DNA from: an uncultured Pseudomonadota bacterium
GTDB lineage: Bacteria > Desulfobacterota > Desulfobacteria > Desulfobacterales > Desulfobacteraceae
Length of the DNA stretch: 33,956 nt
Direction of reading: 5' to 3'
Assembly (NCBI GenBank): GCA_937880875.1
Contig: CALGRI010000373.1
Coordinates: 1-33,956, forward strand
Below are positions 1-7,311 of this stretch, in pieces (the stretch's first letter is position 1; each line of letters begins with the position of its first letter). The notes beneath the pieces were generated by a model, which had not been told where the DNA came from, did no database searches, and saw nothing but the letters and a program-made list of their open reading frames with translations. The translations under genes and the position numbers were made by a program.

Positions 1-219
1 ATACACTGATCAGATGTCTGTGCCAATAGATAAAATTACTCTTTTTTAAGCCTTTGAATTGTTTGGTTTTGGTCCTTTTATCTTAAAACCTGAATCCCCC
101 ATTTAAAAAAATCAGCTAAAGGATTCGAGTAAAACCAAGGCCTTTGATATTTATTTTCAGGTATGATAGTATCCCAAATCAGAATCATGGGAGTTTAACA
201 AATTGCAAGGAAATCTGTA

Positions 220-1719
220 ATGCCTTTTCCTGAGAATAATAGCCCTTCAGTCCTTTTGGATATAAAAAGCATTGATTTTTTATCTGTGCTGAACCTGCTG
301 GATGATGGGGTTATTATTGCTGACATTAAAGGGAACATTCTTTTTTATAATATTGCTCAATCTATAATAGACGGCCTGGTTCCCGAAGAGGTCATCGGAC
401 TCAAGGTAACCGATGTTTATGACCTCAACAATCGGTCCAGTATGATTATGCAGGTGATTTACAGACATGCCGCCATAAAGAACCGGGCCTTTTTCTACAG
501 AACCCGCAAGGGAAATGTTGCCAACACCATTACCAGTGTTTACCCCCTTTTCAATGGAGAAATTGTCAATGGGGTAATCTGTTTTGTAAAGGACTATGAA
601 CTGCTCTACAGATCCACTCCCATGACATCCATCACTGAATCCAGACCTGATCTTGGCAATGGTACCCAATACATCTTTGCCGACCTCATCGGCAGCGACC
701 CTGCCTTCCAGAGGGTAGTAGGAACAGCCAGGAAGGCCGCATCTTCTTCATCGCCCATCATGATCCAGGGGGAAACCGGTACAGGCAAGGAGCTATTTGC
801 CCAATCCATCCACAATCACAGCCAGCGCAGGAAACAAAAATATGTGGGCATCAATTGCGGGGCCATACCCCATGACCTTTTGGAGGGTATTCTATTTGGC
901 ACCACAAAAGGAGCCTTTACCGGTGCTCTGGACAAGCCCGGACTTTTTGAAATTGCCCATGACAGCACCCTGTTCCTTGACGAAATCCTGGCCATGCCCG
1001 TGGATCTCCAGGCAAAACTGTTAAGAGTTCTGCAGGAAAAACGCGTTCGCAGGGTGGGTTCTGACAAGGAAATCCCCGTTGATGTAAAAATCATCAGTTC
1101 CGTGAGCCAGGATCCCCGCATTGCCATCCGGGAAAAACGATTGCGAACCGACCTGTTTTACCGGCTGGGAGTGGTCATGGTCAAGCTGCCACCCCTTAGA
1201 GAACGGCAGGACAATATGAATGAACTGATCAGCCATTTTATCCAAAAATTCAATAATAGTCTGGGCACCAATGTAAATTACATTTCAGAGGAAGTCCTTG
1301 AATTATTCACAAGCTATCAATGGCCTGGAAATGTAAGAGAACTTGAGCACCTGATAGAAGGCGCAATGAACATGGCAGGCAGGGAAGAAACCATTGGAAC
1401 CGAGCATTTCACACCAGGCCTGGATTGTTTGGAACCCCTTGATTTTAACAGCCTTACGACGGCTTTTCCCATGATGAAAACCCTTGGCACCCCAAGGCTT
1501 GAGGAACCAGCCCATGCTCCTGGTCCGGATCGGCCTAACAATTTTGCCCAGACCCAGGCAGATTGGGAAAAATCAGCCATTAGATCCGCCCTCACCGAAA
1601 CAGGGGGTAATGTGACAAAGGCAGCAAAAAATCTTGGTATTTCAAGACAATTGCTTCATTATAAGATCAAAAAAAATAAATTTTTTCGCACGGATTTTAT
1701 CTTACGTTCCAATATTTAG
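220..1719 (+). CDS. Sigma-54-dependent PAS/AAA+/Fis-type transcriptional activator
   Basis: This is a cytoplasmic enhancer-binding protein that would open sigma-54 promoters by ATP hydrolysis. An N-terminal PAS sensor (about residues 20-130) precedes the AAA+ domain. Walker A GETGTGKE lies near residue 184, the sigma-54 contact loop GAFTGA near 231 and Walker B LFLDE near 251. A Fis-type helix-turn-helix closes the protein (GGNVTKAAKNLGIS). There is no receiver domain, so it should respond to a ligand rather than a histidine kinase. The start is supported by AAGGA upstream of the ATG. The gene sits immediately upstream of, and co-directional with, a methyltransferase operon carrying a -24/-12 promoter in the gap, so that operon is its most likely target. 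It is clearly paralogous to the activator at 14948-16393. The effector is unknown; a methylated amine is inferred. Confidence 0.93.
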   Translation: MPFPENNSPSVLLDIKSIDFLSVLNLLDDGVIIADIKGNILFYNIAQSIIDGLVPEEVIGLKVTDVYDLNNRSSMIMQVIYRHAAIKNRAFFYRTRKGNVANTITSVYPLFNGEIVNGVICFVKDYELLYRSTPMTSITESRPDLGNGTQYIFADLIGSDPAFQRVVGTARKAASSSSPIMIQGETGTGKELFAQSIHNHSQRRKQKYVGINCGAIPHDLLEGILFGTTKGAFTGALDKPGLFEIAHDSTLFLDEILAMPVDLQAKLLRVLQEKRVRRVGSDKEIPVDVKIISSVSQDPRIAIREKRLRTDLFYRLGVVMVKLPPLRERQDNMNELISHFIQKFNNSLGTNVNYISEEVLELFTSYQWPGNVRELEHLIEGAMNMAGREETIGTEHFTPGLDCLEPLDFNSLTTAFPMMKTLGTPRLEEPAHAPGPDRPNNFAQTQADWEKSAIRSALTETGGNVTKAAKNLGISRQLLHYKIKKNKFFRTDFILRSNI

Positions 1720-2026
1720 TCAATTTTTTTTCAAGTGAAAATTTCTTTTCTATTTATCATGGAACTAAAGCGAAAAAAAATTTTCTATTTGCTTTAAACC
1801 AAAAACCATTCACTTATGTATATATAAATTTTATCTATTATATTAACGAGTTAAATTATTAAAATACAAAATAAGCCGTAAGTCATATTTCATGGTATAC
1901 TATCTGCATTGTGTCATGAAAATTTATCGGTCCCCTTATTTTAAAGACGGTCAGGATGGATAGATAATATTTAATTTAAAAAAATAACACTGGGGCAACC
2001 AAAACCTCCCTAAAGGAGAAAAGACA
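1720..2026. other. AT-rich intergenic regulatory region ahead of the first methyltransferase operon
   Basis: This 307-nt gap holds no convincing gene. It contains an AT-rich block with an imperfect dyad (AAGCGAAA at about 1767 and TTTGCTT at about 1788), a sigma-54 promoter at 1893-1908 and a leader of about 108 nt before the methyltransferase start. The dyad lies about 105-125 bp upstream of the -24 element, a usual distance for activator sites. Its role as an upstream activating sequence is inferred. Confidence 0.5.
1893..1908 (+). promoter_or_regulatory. Sigma-54 (-24/-12) promoter of the mttB-like/corrinoid operon
   Basis: The sequence TGGTATACTATCTGCA places GG at 1894-1895 and GC at 1906-1907. 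This is the 12-nt spacing of the TGGCACG-N4-TTGCA consensus. It lies between a sigma-54 activator gene and the operon, with the predicted transcription start near 1919. Confidence 0.75.
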
Positions 2027-3448
2027 ATGGTCGATCGAATGCAGGAACTGAGTATCCAAAACATGAAGAAGATCCATTCTGCTGCCATGGATCTTCTAAA
2101 GTACACTGGTGTTTCCTTTAAAGAAAAAGAAGCCCTTGAAATTTTCAAGGCCAACGGACAAAGGGTGGAAGGTACCACGGTTTTTTTTAAAGAATCCGAC
2201 ATTCAAAAAGCTTTAGCAACTGCACCCAAAAAGTTTACCGTCCATGCCAGGAATCCTGAAAAAAACGTGGAAATCGGAGAAGATGATTTTGTCTTCCTGC
2301 CCGGGTATGGCGCCCCTTTTATCATGGATGCTTTGGGAAACCAGCGCCAGGCCACTATGGAAGATTACGATAATTTCTGCAAACTGATCCAGACCTCCCC
2401 TTATATTAAAATGAATGGATGGATGATGGTGGAACCGGCTGACATGCCACATGAAACCGTCCACCTGGACTTGAATCTATCTAATATGCTCTTGTGTGAC
2501 AAGCCCTTCATGGGAAGTCCGGTCTCCCGTCAGGGTGCTCTGGACGGTATTGAAATGGCAGGCATCCTCTGGGGCGGCAAGGAAAATATCATGGACAAGA
2601 CAGTGTCTGTCTCCCTGATCAACTCCCTTTCCCCGTTACAGTTTTCCGAAGAAATGGCCGGGGCACTTATCGAGCTTGCCCGTCACAACCAAGCCTGTGT
2701 AGTGGCTTCTCTTATCATGGCCGGCGGTTCCGGACCTGTGACCCTGGACGGGGTTCTGGCCCTGCAGAATGCAGAAATCCTGGCCGGCATCACCCTGGCC
2801 CAGCTGGTCAGACCGGGAGTTCCCGTGATTTATGGCTCCACTTCCTCTGCCATGGACATGCAAACCGGGGCTTTGTCCATTGGTGCGCCTGAATTGTCTA
2901 AAAACATCCATCTGGTGGCCCAGATGGCACGGTTCTATAATCTTCCCTCCAGATCCGGCGGTGCCTTGACCGATGCCCTGTGTGCCGATGCCCAGGCTGG
3001 TGCGGAATCTGCCATAGCCCTTTCCACTGCGGTCAGGAGCGGAATTAATTTCATCCTCCACTCCTGCGGCATACTGGGCTCCTATATTGCCATGAGTTTT
3101 GAAAAATTTCTCATTGACGAAGAAATCTGCGGTATGGTGCTAAACATGATCAAACCCCTTGCCCTTACGGATGAATCCATTGATCTTGACATGATAAAGC
3201 AGGTGGGCATTGGCGGCCAGTACCTGACACATCCCAAAACTTTCCAGCTCTGCCGGACCGAATTTTTCATGCCTGCTCTCATGAGCCGGAAAAATTTAGA
3301 TGCCTGGACAAAAGATGGAAAGAAACGAATCGACCAGATAGCTGAAGACAAGGTTGCCCTGCGACTGGCTTCCTATGAAAAACCAGATATTGACCCAAAA
3401 ATTGAACAACAATTAACCGAATATGTTGAAAAACGTAAAAACACTTAA
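2027..3448 (+). CDS. MttB-family (non-pyrrolysine) amine:corrinoid methyltransferase, paralogue 1
   Basis: This 473-residue TIM-barrel protein belongs to the trimethylamine methyltransferase MttB superfamily. It would transfer a methyl group from a quaternary or tertiary amine to a Co(I) corrinoid protein. The reading frame has no in-frame amber codon, and TAG is an ordinary stop elsewhere in the window. It therefore belongs to the pyrrolysine-free branch that includes the glycine betaine methyltransferase MtgB. Family-like stretches include HARNPEKNV, GYGAPF, LQNAEILAGITLAQLV and SIGAPEL. AAAGGAG precedes the ATG at good spacing. It is followed after 11 nt by its probable corrinoid partner. 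It resembles the paralogue at 16674 more closely than the one at 19009. The substrate cannot be assigned from sequence: glycine betaine, proline betaine, carnitine or gamma-butyrobetaine are all possible. Confidence 0.9.
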   Translation: MVDRMQELSIQNMKKIHSAAMDLLKYTGVSFKEKEALEIFKANGQRVEGTTVFFKESDIQKALATAPKKFTVHARNPEKNVEIGEDDFVFLPGYGAPFIMDALGNQRQATMEDYDNFCKLIQTSPYIKMNGWMMVEPADMPHETVHLDLNLSNMLLCDKPFMGSPVSRQGALDGIEMAGILWGGKENIMDKTVSVSLINSLSPLQFSEEMAGALIELARHNQACVVASLIMAGGSGPVTLDGVLALQNAEILAGITLAQLVRPGVPVIYGSTSSAMDMQTGALSIGAPELSKNIHLVAQMARFYNLPSRSGGALTDALCADAQAGAESAIALSTAVRSGINFILHSCGILGSYIAMSFEKFLIDEEICGMVLNMIKPLALTDESIDLDMIKQVGIGGQYLTHPKTFQLCRTEFFMPALMSRKNLDAWTKDGKKRIDQIAEDKVALRLASYEKPDIDPKIEQQLTEYVEKRKNT

Positions 3449-3459
3449 AGGAGAAAAAA

Positions 3460-4092
3460 ATGACTGATTTTAATGCAATAATCGATGCCCTGGTTTCCTG
3501 TGATATTGCCAAAGTAAGCACCCTTGTAAACGAGGCTCTAGCCCAGAATACACCGGCCTTCGATATTCTCAACAAAGGCCTGATAGCCGGCATGGACATT
3601 GTGGGCGAAAAAATGGAAAATGGTGACATGTTCATCCCTGAAGTTCTTATGGCCGCCAAGGCCATGGCTACCAGCGTAGCTATCCTCAAGCCTCTGTTGA
3701 AAGAGGGTGAGTCTGTCGCCGGTGCCATAGTGATCATTGGCACGGTTAAAGGCGACCTCCATGACATCGGTAAAAACCTGGTGAGTATGATGATGGAAAG
3801 CGCAGGCATGGAAGTTCATAATCTTGGGGTGGACATCAGCCCTGAGGGTTTTGTGGCCCAAATCAAAGAAAAAAACGCCCAGATCGTATGTCTGTCTGCT
3901 CTTTTGACCACCACCATGCCCATGATGAAACAAACCATTGATGCCATTGTTGAAAGCGGTCTTCGGGACCAGGTTAAAATCCTTGTGGGTGGTGCGCCTG
4001 TTACCCAGTCCTTTGCCGATGAAATTGGTGCAGACGGGTTTGCAGCCGATGCCGGTGCTGCCTCAAAACTTGCCAAGTCCCTTGTCAAATAA
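3460..4092 (+). CDS. Methyltransferase corrinoid (B12-binding) protein, MtbC/MttC-like
   Basis: This 210-residue cobamide-binding shuttle accepts a methyl group on Co(I) from the MttB-family enzymes and hands it to the downstream methyltransferase. A helical cap fills about residues 1-85 and a Rossmann B12 domain the rest. The base-off/His-on signature is intact: DLHDIG at residues 99-104 with H101 as the lower axial ligand, SALL at about 146, and the GG pair at 177-178. The length matches MtbC/MttC/MtgC proteins. AAAGGAG precedes the start. It is the only corrinoid-protein gene in the window, so the two MttB paralogues of the second operon probably depend on it or on one encoded elsewhere. 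Confidence 0.95.
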   Translation: MTDFNAIIDALVSCDIAKVSTLVNEALAQNTPAFDILNKGLIAGMDIVGEKMENGDMFIPEVLMAAKAMATSVAILKPLLKEGESVAGAIVIIGTVKGDLHDIGKNLVSMMMESAGMEVHNLGVDISPEGFVAQIKEKNAQIVCLSALLTTTMPMMKQTIDAIVESGLRDQVKILVGGAPVTQSFADEIGADGFAADAGAASKLAKSLVK

Positions 4093-4125
4093 GTTGGACG
4101 TATAAACACAGGAGAAAAATAGACC

Positions 4126-4926
4126 ATGTTTGAAGTAATAGGCGAAAGAATAAACACCTCAAGAAAATTGGTCCAGGCTGCCGTGGCAGAACGGGATGCC
4201 GACTATATCATTGATGATGTAAAAAAACAGCAGGAAGCAGGCGCCAACTTTATTGATGTCAATGCCGGGGCTCGCATCGGACATGAAACAGAGGACATGA
4301 AATGGCTGCTGGACACTATCCAGCCCATTGCAACTATACCTCTCACCCTGGACAGTCCAGACCCTGCTGTCCTGGAAATGGCCTTTAAGATGGTGGAAAA
4401 GACACCCATGATCAACTCCATCAGCCTGGAAAAAGAACGGTTTAATGCCATGATGCCCTTTCTTGAAGGAAAGGACTGCAAGGTAATCGCCCTGTGCATG
4501 GACGATTCAGGCATGCCAACCTCTTTTAATGACATCCTGGACCGCGCCAGAGACCTGGTGGAAAAACTCAACAAGATAGGCATCCCCACTGCATCCATTT
4601 ATGTGGATCCTCTGGTCCAGCCCATCAGCGTCGAATCCAACAAAGGCACTATGGTTCTGGATGCTGTCAGAGCCATAAAAGCTGAATTCCCCGAGGTTCA
4701 TATCACGGGCGGCCTGTCCAATATTTCCTATGGCCTGCCCCAGAGAAAAATCATCAATCGGACCTTTGTCTCCCTGATGATGGATGCCGGCATGGATTCC
4801 GCTATTATTGATCCTCTGGACAAAAAAATCATGGCCACCATCAGAACGGCTGACATGCTTTTAGGCAAGGATGATTTCTGCATGAACTATCTTAAAGGGG
4901 TTCGTTCCGGAGCCATTGAAAGTTAA
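4126..4926 (+). CDS. Methylcorrinoid:tetrahydrofolate methyltransferase (MtrH/AcsE/MtgA-like pterin-binding)
   Basis: This 266-residue TIM-barrel pterin-binding protein resembles MtgA and AcsE. It would move the methyl group from the corrinoid protein to tetrahydrofolate, feeding methyl-THF into the methyl branch of the Wood-Ljungdahl pathway for oxidation or assimilation. Typical stretches are VIGERIN at the N-terminus, DVNAGA near residue 44, LDSPDP near 85, NSISLE, DPLVQPIS and GGLSNISYGLP. AGGAG precedes the ATG. It is the last gene of the three-gene operon and is followed by a terminator-like hairpin. A tetrahydrofolate acceptor is expected for a bacterium, but tetrahydromethanopterin cannot be excluded by sequence alone. 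Confidence 0.93.
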   Translation: MFEVIGERINTSRKLVQAAVAERDADYIIDDVKKQQEAGANFIDVNAGARIGHETEDMKWLLDTIQPIATIPLTLDSPDPAVLEMAFKMVEKTPMINSISLEKERFNAMMPFLEGKDCKVIALCMDDSGMPTSFNDILDRARDLVEKLNKIGIPTASIYVDPLVQPISVESNKGTMVLDAVRAIKAEFPEVHITGGLSNISYGLPQRKIINRTFVSLMMDAGMDSAIIDPLDKKIMATIRTADMLLGKDDFCMNYLKGVRSGAIES

Positions 4927-4977
4927 AGGCAAACAGAAACAGCGCCTTGTTTGAACAAGGCCTTATGTTATTCTTGA

Positions 4978-5019
4978 CCCGATGCTGCTTCGTCATTCAA
5001 TGGCCGGCATCGGGTTTTT
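4978..5019 (+). terminator. Rho-independent terminator of the methyltransferase operon
   Basis: The 8-bp arms CCCGATGC (4978-4985) and GCATCGGG (5007-5014) are followed by five T residues. A second small hairpin, CCTTGTT-TG-AACAAGG, lies at 4945-4960. The position just past the operon fits termination, although the loop is long (21 nt). Confidence 0.65.
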
Positions 5020-5409
5020 CTACTTCACAGAAAGAACAGGACAATGTGCCTCTAAGATAATGTATTGAGCTGTTGAACCAAAAACAAGCTTTCCTACTTT
5101 TGATTTCTTTTTGATGCCGATTATGATTTCATCAACCTTTTTTTCCCTGGCATACCATACAATATCTTCTCCAGGGTCAAGACCCCTGATAAGAACATGG
5201 GTTTCGCATTCAACTCCATTGTTTTCAAAGACTTCCTGTCTAAGCTCTTCGAGCTCGGTTTCCAGCTTCCTTATTGTCAGCAGTTTTGTATCAGGTTCGC
5301 AGGTTGTGGCCAGGTAGACATGTGCCCCCAGTTTTTTGGCCCTTAAAAGTGCCTCGTCCAAAACCCTTGAAATGGACACATTTTTGTCATATGCAATTAA
5401 TATTTTCAT
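5020..5409 (-). CDS. Universal stress protein (UspA family)
   Basis: This is a 129-residue single-domain UspA-fold protein beginning MKILIAYD. The frame stays open to 5535, but the ATG at 5409 is preceded by a near-perfect AAAGGAGG, so the upstream 42 codons are rejected. The C-terminal nucleotide-binding segment is recognisable (GIKKKSKVGKLVFGST). Its first part, normally G-x2-G, has lysines where the second glycine would be, so ATP binding is uncertain. It is a solitary gene between the methyltransferase and etf/liv operons. The specific function is unknown; energy-limitation or stress response is the family expectation. Confidence 0.9.
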   Translation of the reverse strand: MKILIAYDKNVSISRVLDEALLRAKKLGAHVYLATTCEPDTKLLTIRKLETELEELRQEVFENNGVECETHVLIRGLDPGEDIVWYAREKKVDEIIIGIKKKSKVGKLVFGSTAQYIILEAHCPVLSVK

Positions 5410-5501
5410 GATCCTCCTTTGTTTTGCCTTTGCCCATTTCATAAACAACCCTGTATTTCTCAATATAGGGCCTTCTACATATTGGATGTTTTTTCTCACC
5501 C

Positions 5502-5507
5502 TGTCAA
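5502..5507 (-). promoter_or_regulatory. Possible -35 element for the universal stress gene
   Basis: On the minus strand TTGACA occurs about 95 nt upstream of the uspA-like start. A -10 candidate (CAATAT or AATATG) lies 17-18 nt downstream but matches poorly. This is a weak sigma-70 promoter call. Confidence 0.3.
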
Positions 5508-5514
5508 TTGGTAA

Positions 5515-5556
5515 CTTAATCAAGGATTTCTGCAATATCCTTGATTAAGTATTTTT
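5515..5556. terminator. 13-bp stem-loop between etfA and the universal stress gene
   Basis: The perfect arms CTTAATCAAGGAT (5515-5527) and ATCCTTGATTAAG (5537-5549) have a 9-nt loop. A run of five T residues follows on the plus strand only. Genes on both sides are on the minus strand, so the hairpin lacks the usual U-tract for the etf transcript. It may still end or stabilise that message. Confidence 0.5.
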
Positions 5557-5576
5557 CATATCTCAAAACTAATAGG

Positions 5577-6509
5577 TTAAAGTTTTTCAGTTAATACAGG
5601 GACCACATCAAAAATATCTCCCACAATGCCATAATCACACTTGGAAAAAATAGGTGCATCCTTGTCTTCATTAATGGCCACAATGACCTTTGATGTCTTC
5701 ATGCCTGCAAAATGCTGAACTGCACCGGAAACGCCGCAGGCAATGTAGAGCCTTGGGCTTACTGTTTTACCGGTCTGGCCCACCTGCATGGAATGGGGTG
5801 CATAGCCCGCATCCACGGCGGCCCTGGACGCACCCACGGCAGCTCCCATTTTTTGGGCACAGGCTTCAAGCATTTGATAGTTTTCAGCAGCCTTAATGGC
5901 CCGGCCACCCGTTATGATTACCGGAGCTTCAGTCAGATCCAGTTTTTTCCCGGCATCTTTTTTGATTTCCACGATCTTGATCAATCCTGGATCTGCTACA
6001 TCAGCCTTGAACTCCACTATTTCTCCAGCAGCAGGTGCTGCCAGAGGTTCCATGGAATTAGGGCGGATGGTACACAGAAGAAGGGAACCGTTTACCTTAA
6101 GCGTGGCAAAGGTTTTACCGGAAAAATGTGATTTTTTCACTGTTTTATCTTCAATATTGACTTGCACACAATCTGATACCAGGGGTTCATCCAAGGTAGC
6201 GGCAATTCTTGCAAACAAATCTTTACCTGTTGCACTGGCTGTTCCTAAAAGGGTTTCAAAATTATATTCCTTTACAGCGGCTGCAATCATTTGTGCCTGC
6301 AGGTCCGGACTTGATGAAACATCTCCCGGGGCTGTAATACTGACGATTACAGCTGCTCCATATTCTGCCAATTTATCTTTAACTGTAGAGACATCATCAC
6401 CCAATACCAGTGCATAGATCTCTTCACCGGCGGCAGCCGTCATTACACCAAAGCTGGTCTCTTTTACTGCATTGTTTTCGATTTCAATTAAAATTCCTGT
6501 CCTGGCCAT
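5577..6509 (-). CDS. etfA: Electron transfer flavoprotein, alpha subunit
   Basis: This 310-residue FAD-binding subunit of ETF accepts electrons from a flavin dehydrogenase and passes them to a membrane or soluble acceptor. The C-terminal FAD domain carries the family signature: LYIACGVSGAVQHFAGM followed by IVAINEDKDAPIF and YGIVGD. The N-terminal half is the ETF alpha/beta fold. TAAGGAGAAAAGG precedes the start. It lies 17 nt after etfB and is the last gene of the operon that starts with the binding protein at 14688. Its position next to a dimethylglycine/sarcosine-dehydrogenase-like protein indicates that this ETF serves N-demethylation. I see no evidence that decides between a conventional and a bifurcating ETF. 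Confidence 0.95.
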   Translation of the reverse strand: MARTGILIEIENNAVKETSFGVMTAAAGEEIYALVLGDDVSTVKDKLAEYGAAVIVSITAPGDVSSSPDLQAQMIAAAVKEYNFETLLGTASATGKDLFARIAATLDEPLVSDCVQVNIEDKTVKKSHFSGKTFATLKVNGSLLLCTIRPNSMEPLAAPAAGEIVEFKADVADPGLIKIVEIKKDAGKKLDLTEAPVIITGGRAIKAAENYQMLEACAQKMGAAVGASRAAVDAGYAPHSMQVGQTGKTVSPRLYIACGVSGAVQHFAGMKTSKVIVAINEDKDAPIFSKCDYGIVGDIFDVVPVLTEKL

Positions 6510-6526
6510 ATCCTTTTCTCCTTATC

Positions 6527-7297
6527 TTATAAAACCTTTTCATCCTCTTTAAGGATTCTGACAAGTTCAGTTACCTGATCATCCACAGATCCCGCAAGCA
6601 TTTTTGCACCGGATCGTTCAGGTACAGATTCCAATTTTTCAATCGTAACTTTGCCTTGAGATACGTCAATACCCAGTTCAGAAAGCTCAATCTCCTTAAT
6701 CTCTTTTTTCTTGGCTTTCATGATGTCAGGAAACTTGGGGTATCTTGGTTCATTCAGGCCCTTTGTTGCCCCGATCACACAGGGGAGACTCATTTCAATG
6801 ACCTGTATTTTCCCACCTTCAGCTTCTCTTTGGGCAATTGCTTTACCTCCATCAATAGTCAGAGAAGAGACTTCATTTACAATGGGCATGCCAAAGAATT
6901 TAGCCAGGCGGTACTGGGTCTGAAAACTTTCTGTATCAACAGATCCTTTTCCCGTAAAAATCATATCTGGCTTCCCATCCTGATCCATGACCGCTTTTAA
7001 GGCCTTTGCTGTCAGGTCACTGTCCAGAAACTGGCTGTCGGTTTTAACAAGGATAGCCCTGTGGGCACCCATGGCCATGGCACTCCTTATTGTTGTTACA
7101 GCTGAAGCTTTACCCACCGTCACAACGACAACCTCGCCGCCTTGCTTTTCCACCAGGCTGACCGCTTCTTCAATCCCGTATTCATCATAGGGGTTGGACA
7201 CAAATTTAATTTCTGAATCTTCAAACCCGTTGTCACCAGCAAGTTTTATGCTTGCTGCAGTGTCAGGTACATGTTTTACACATACACAAATTTTCAT
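6527..7297 (-). CDS. etfB: Electron transfer flavoprotein, beta subunit
   Basis: This 256-residue ETF beta subunit begins MKICVCVKHVPDTA, the usual N-terminus, and contains the family stretch SLPCVIGATKGLNEPRYP. It would pair with the adjacent alpha subunit. Start spacing to the upstream FAD-GcvT gene is 14 nt, so the genes should be co-transcribed and probably translationally coupled. The partner dehydrogenase is most likely the FAD-GcvT protein directly upstream, by analogy with mammalian dimethylglycine and sarcosine dehydrogenases, which use ETF. Confidence 0.95.
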   Translation of the reverse strand: MKICVCVKHVPDTAASIKLAGDNGFEDSEIKFVSNPYDEYGIEEAVSLVEKQGGEVVVVTVGKASAVTTIRSAMAMGAHRAILVKTDSQFLDSDLTAKALKAVMDQDGKPDMIFTGKGSVDTESFQTQYRLAKFFGMPIVNEVSSLTIDGGKAIAQREAEGGKIQVIEMSLPCVIGATKGLNEPRYPKFPDIMKAKKKEIKEIELSELGIDVSQGKVTIEKLESVPERSGAKMLAGSVDDQVTELVRILKEDEKVL

Positions 7298-7311
7298 TAT
7301 TCCGCTTCCTT

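Noticed and set aside
1-219. Gene end or promoter at the left edge
   Set aside because: No frame with protein features and no well-spaced promoter could be supported. TATGAT near 163 has no -35 at a proper distance.
2636-3061. 141-residue minus-strand frame inside the first methyltransferase gene
   Set aside because: It is antisense to a well-supported gene, has no recognisable domain and a low-complexity Gly/His-rich composition typical of a shadow frame.
2027-3448. Pyrrolysine-containing MttB
   Set aside because: The three MttB-family frames are uninterrupted, and TAG ends several ordinary genes here (for example at 1717-1719 and 7312-7314). No pyl genes are present.
5410-5535. 42-residue N-terminal extension of the universal stress protein
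   Set aside because: A near-consensus AAAGGAGG sits directly before the internal ATG at 5409, and the remaining protein has the normal UspA start and length.
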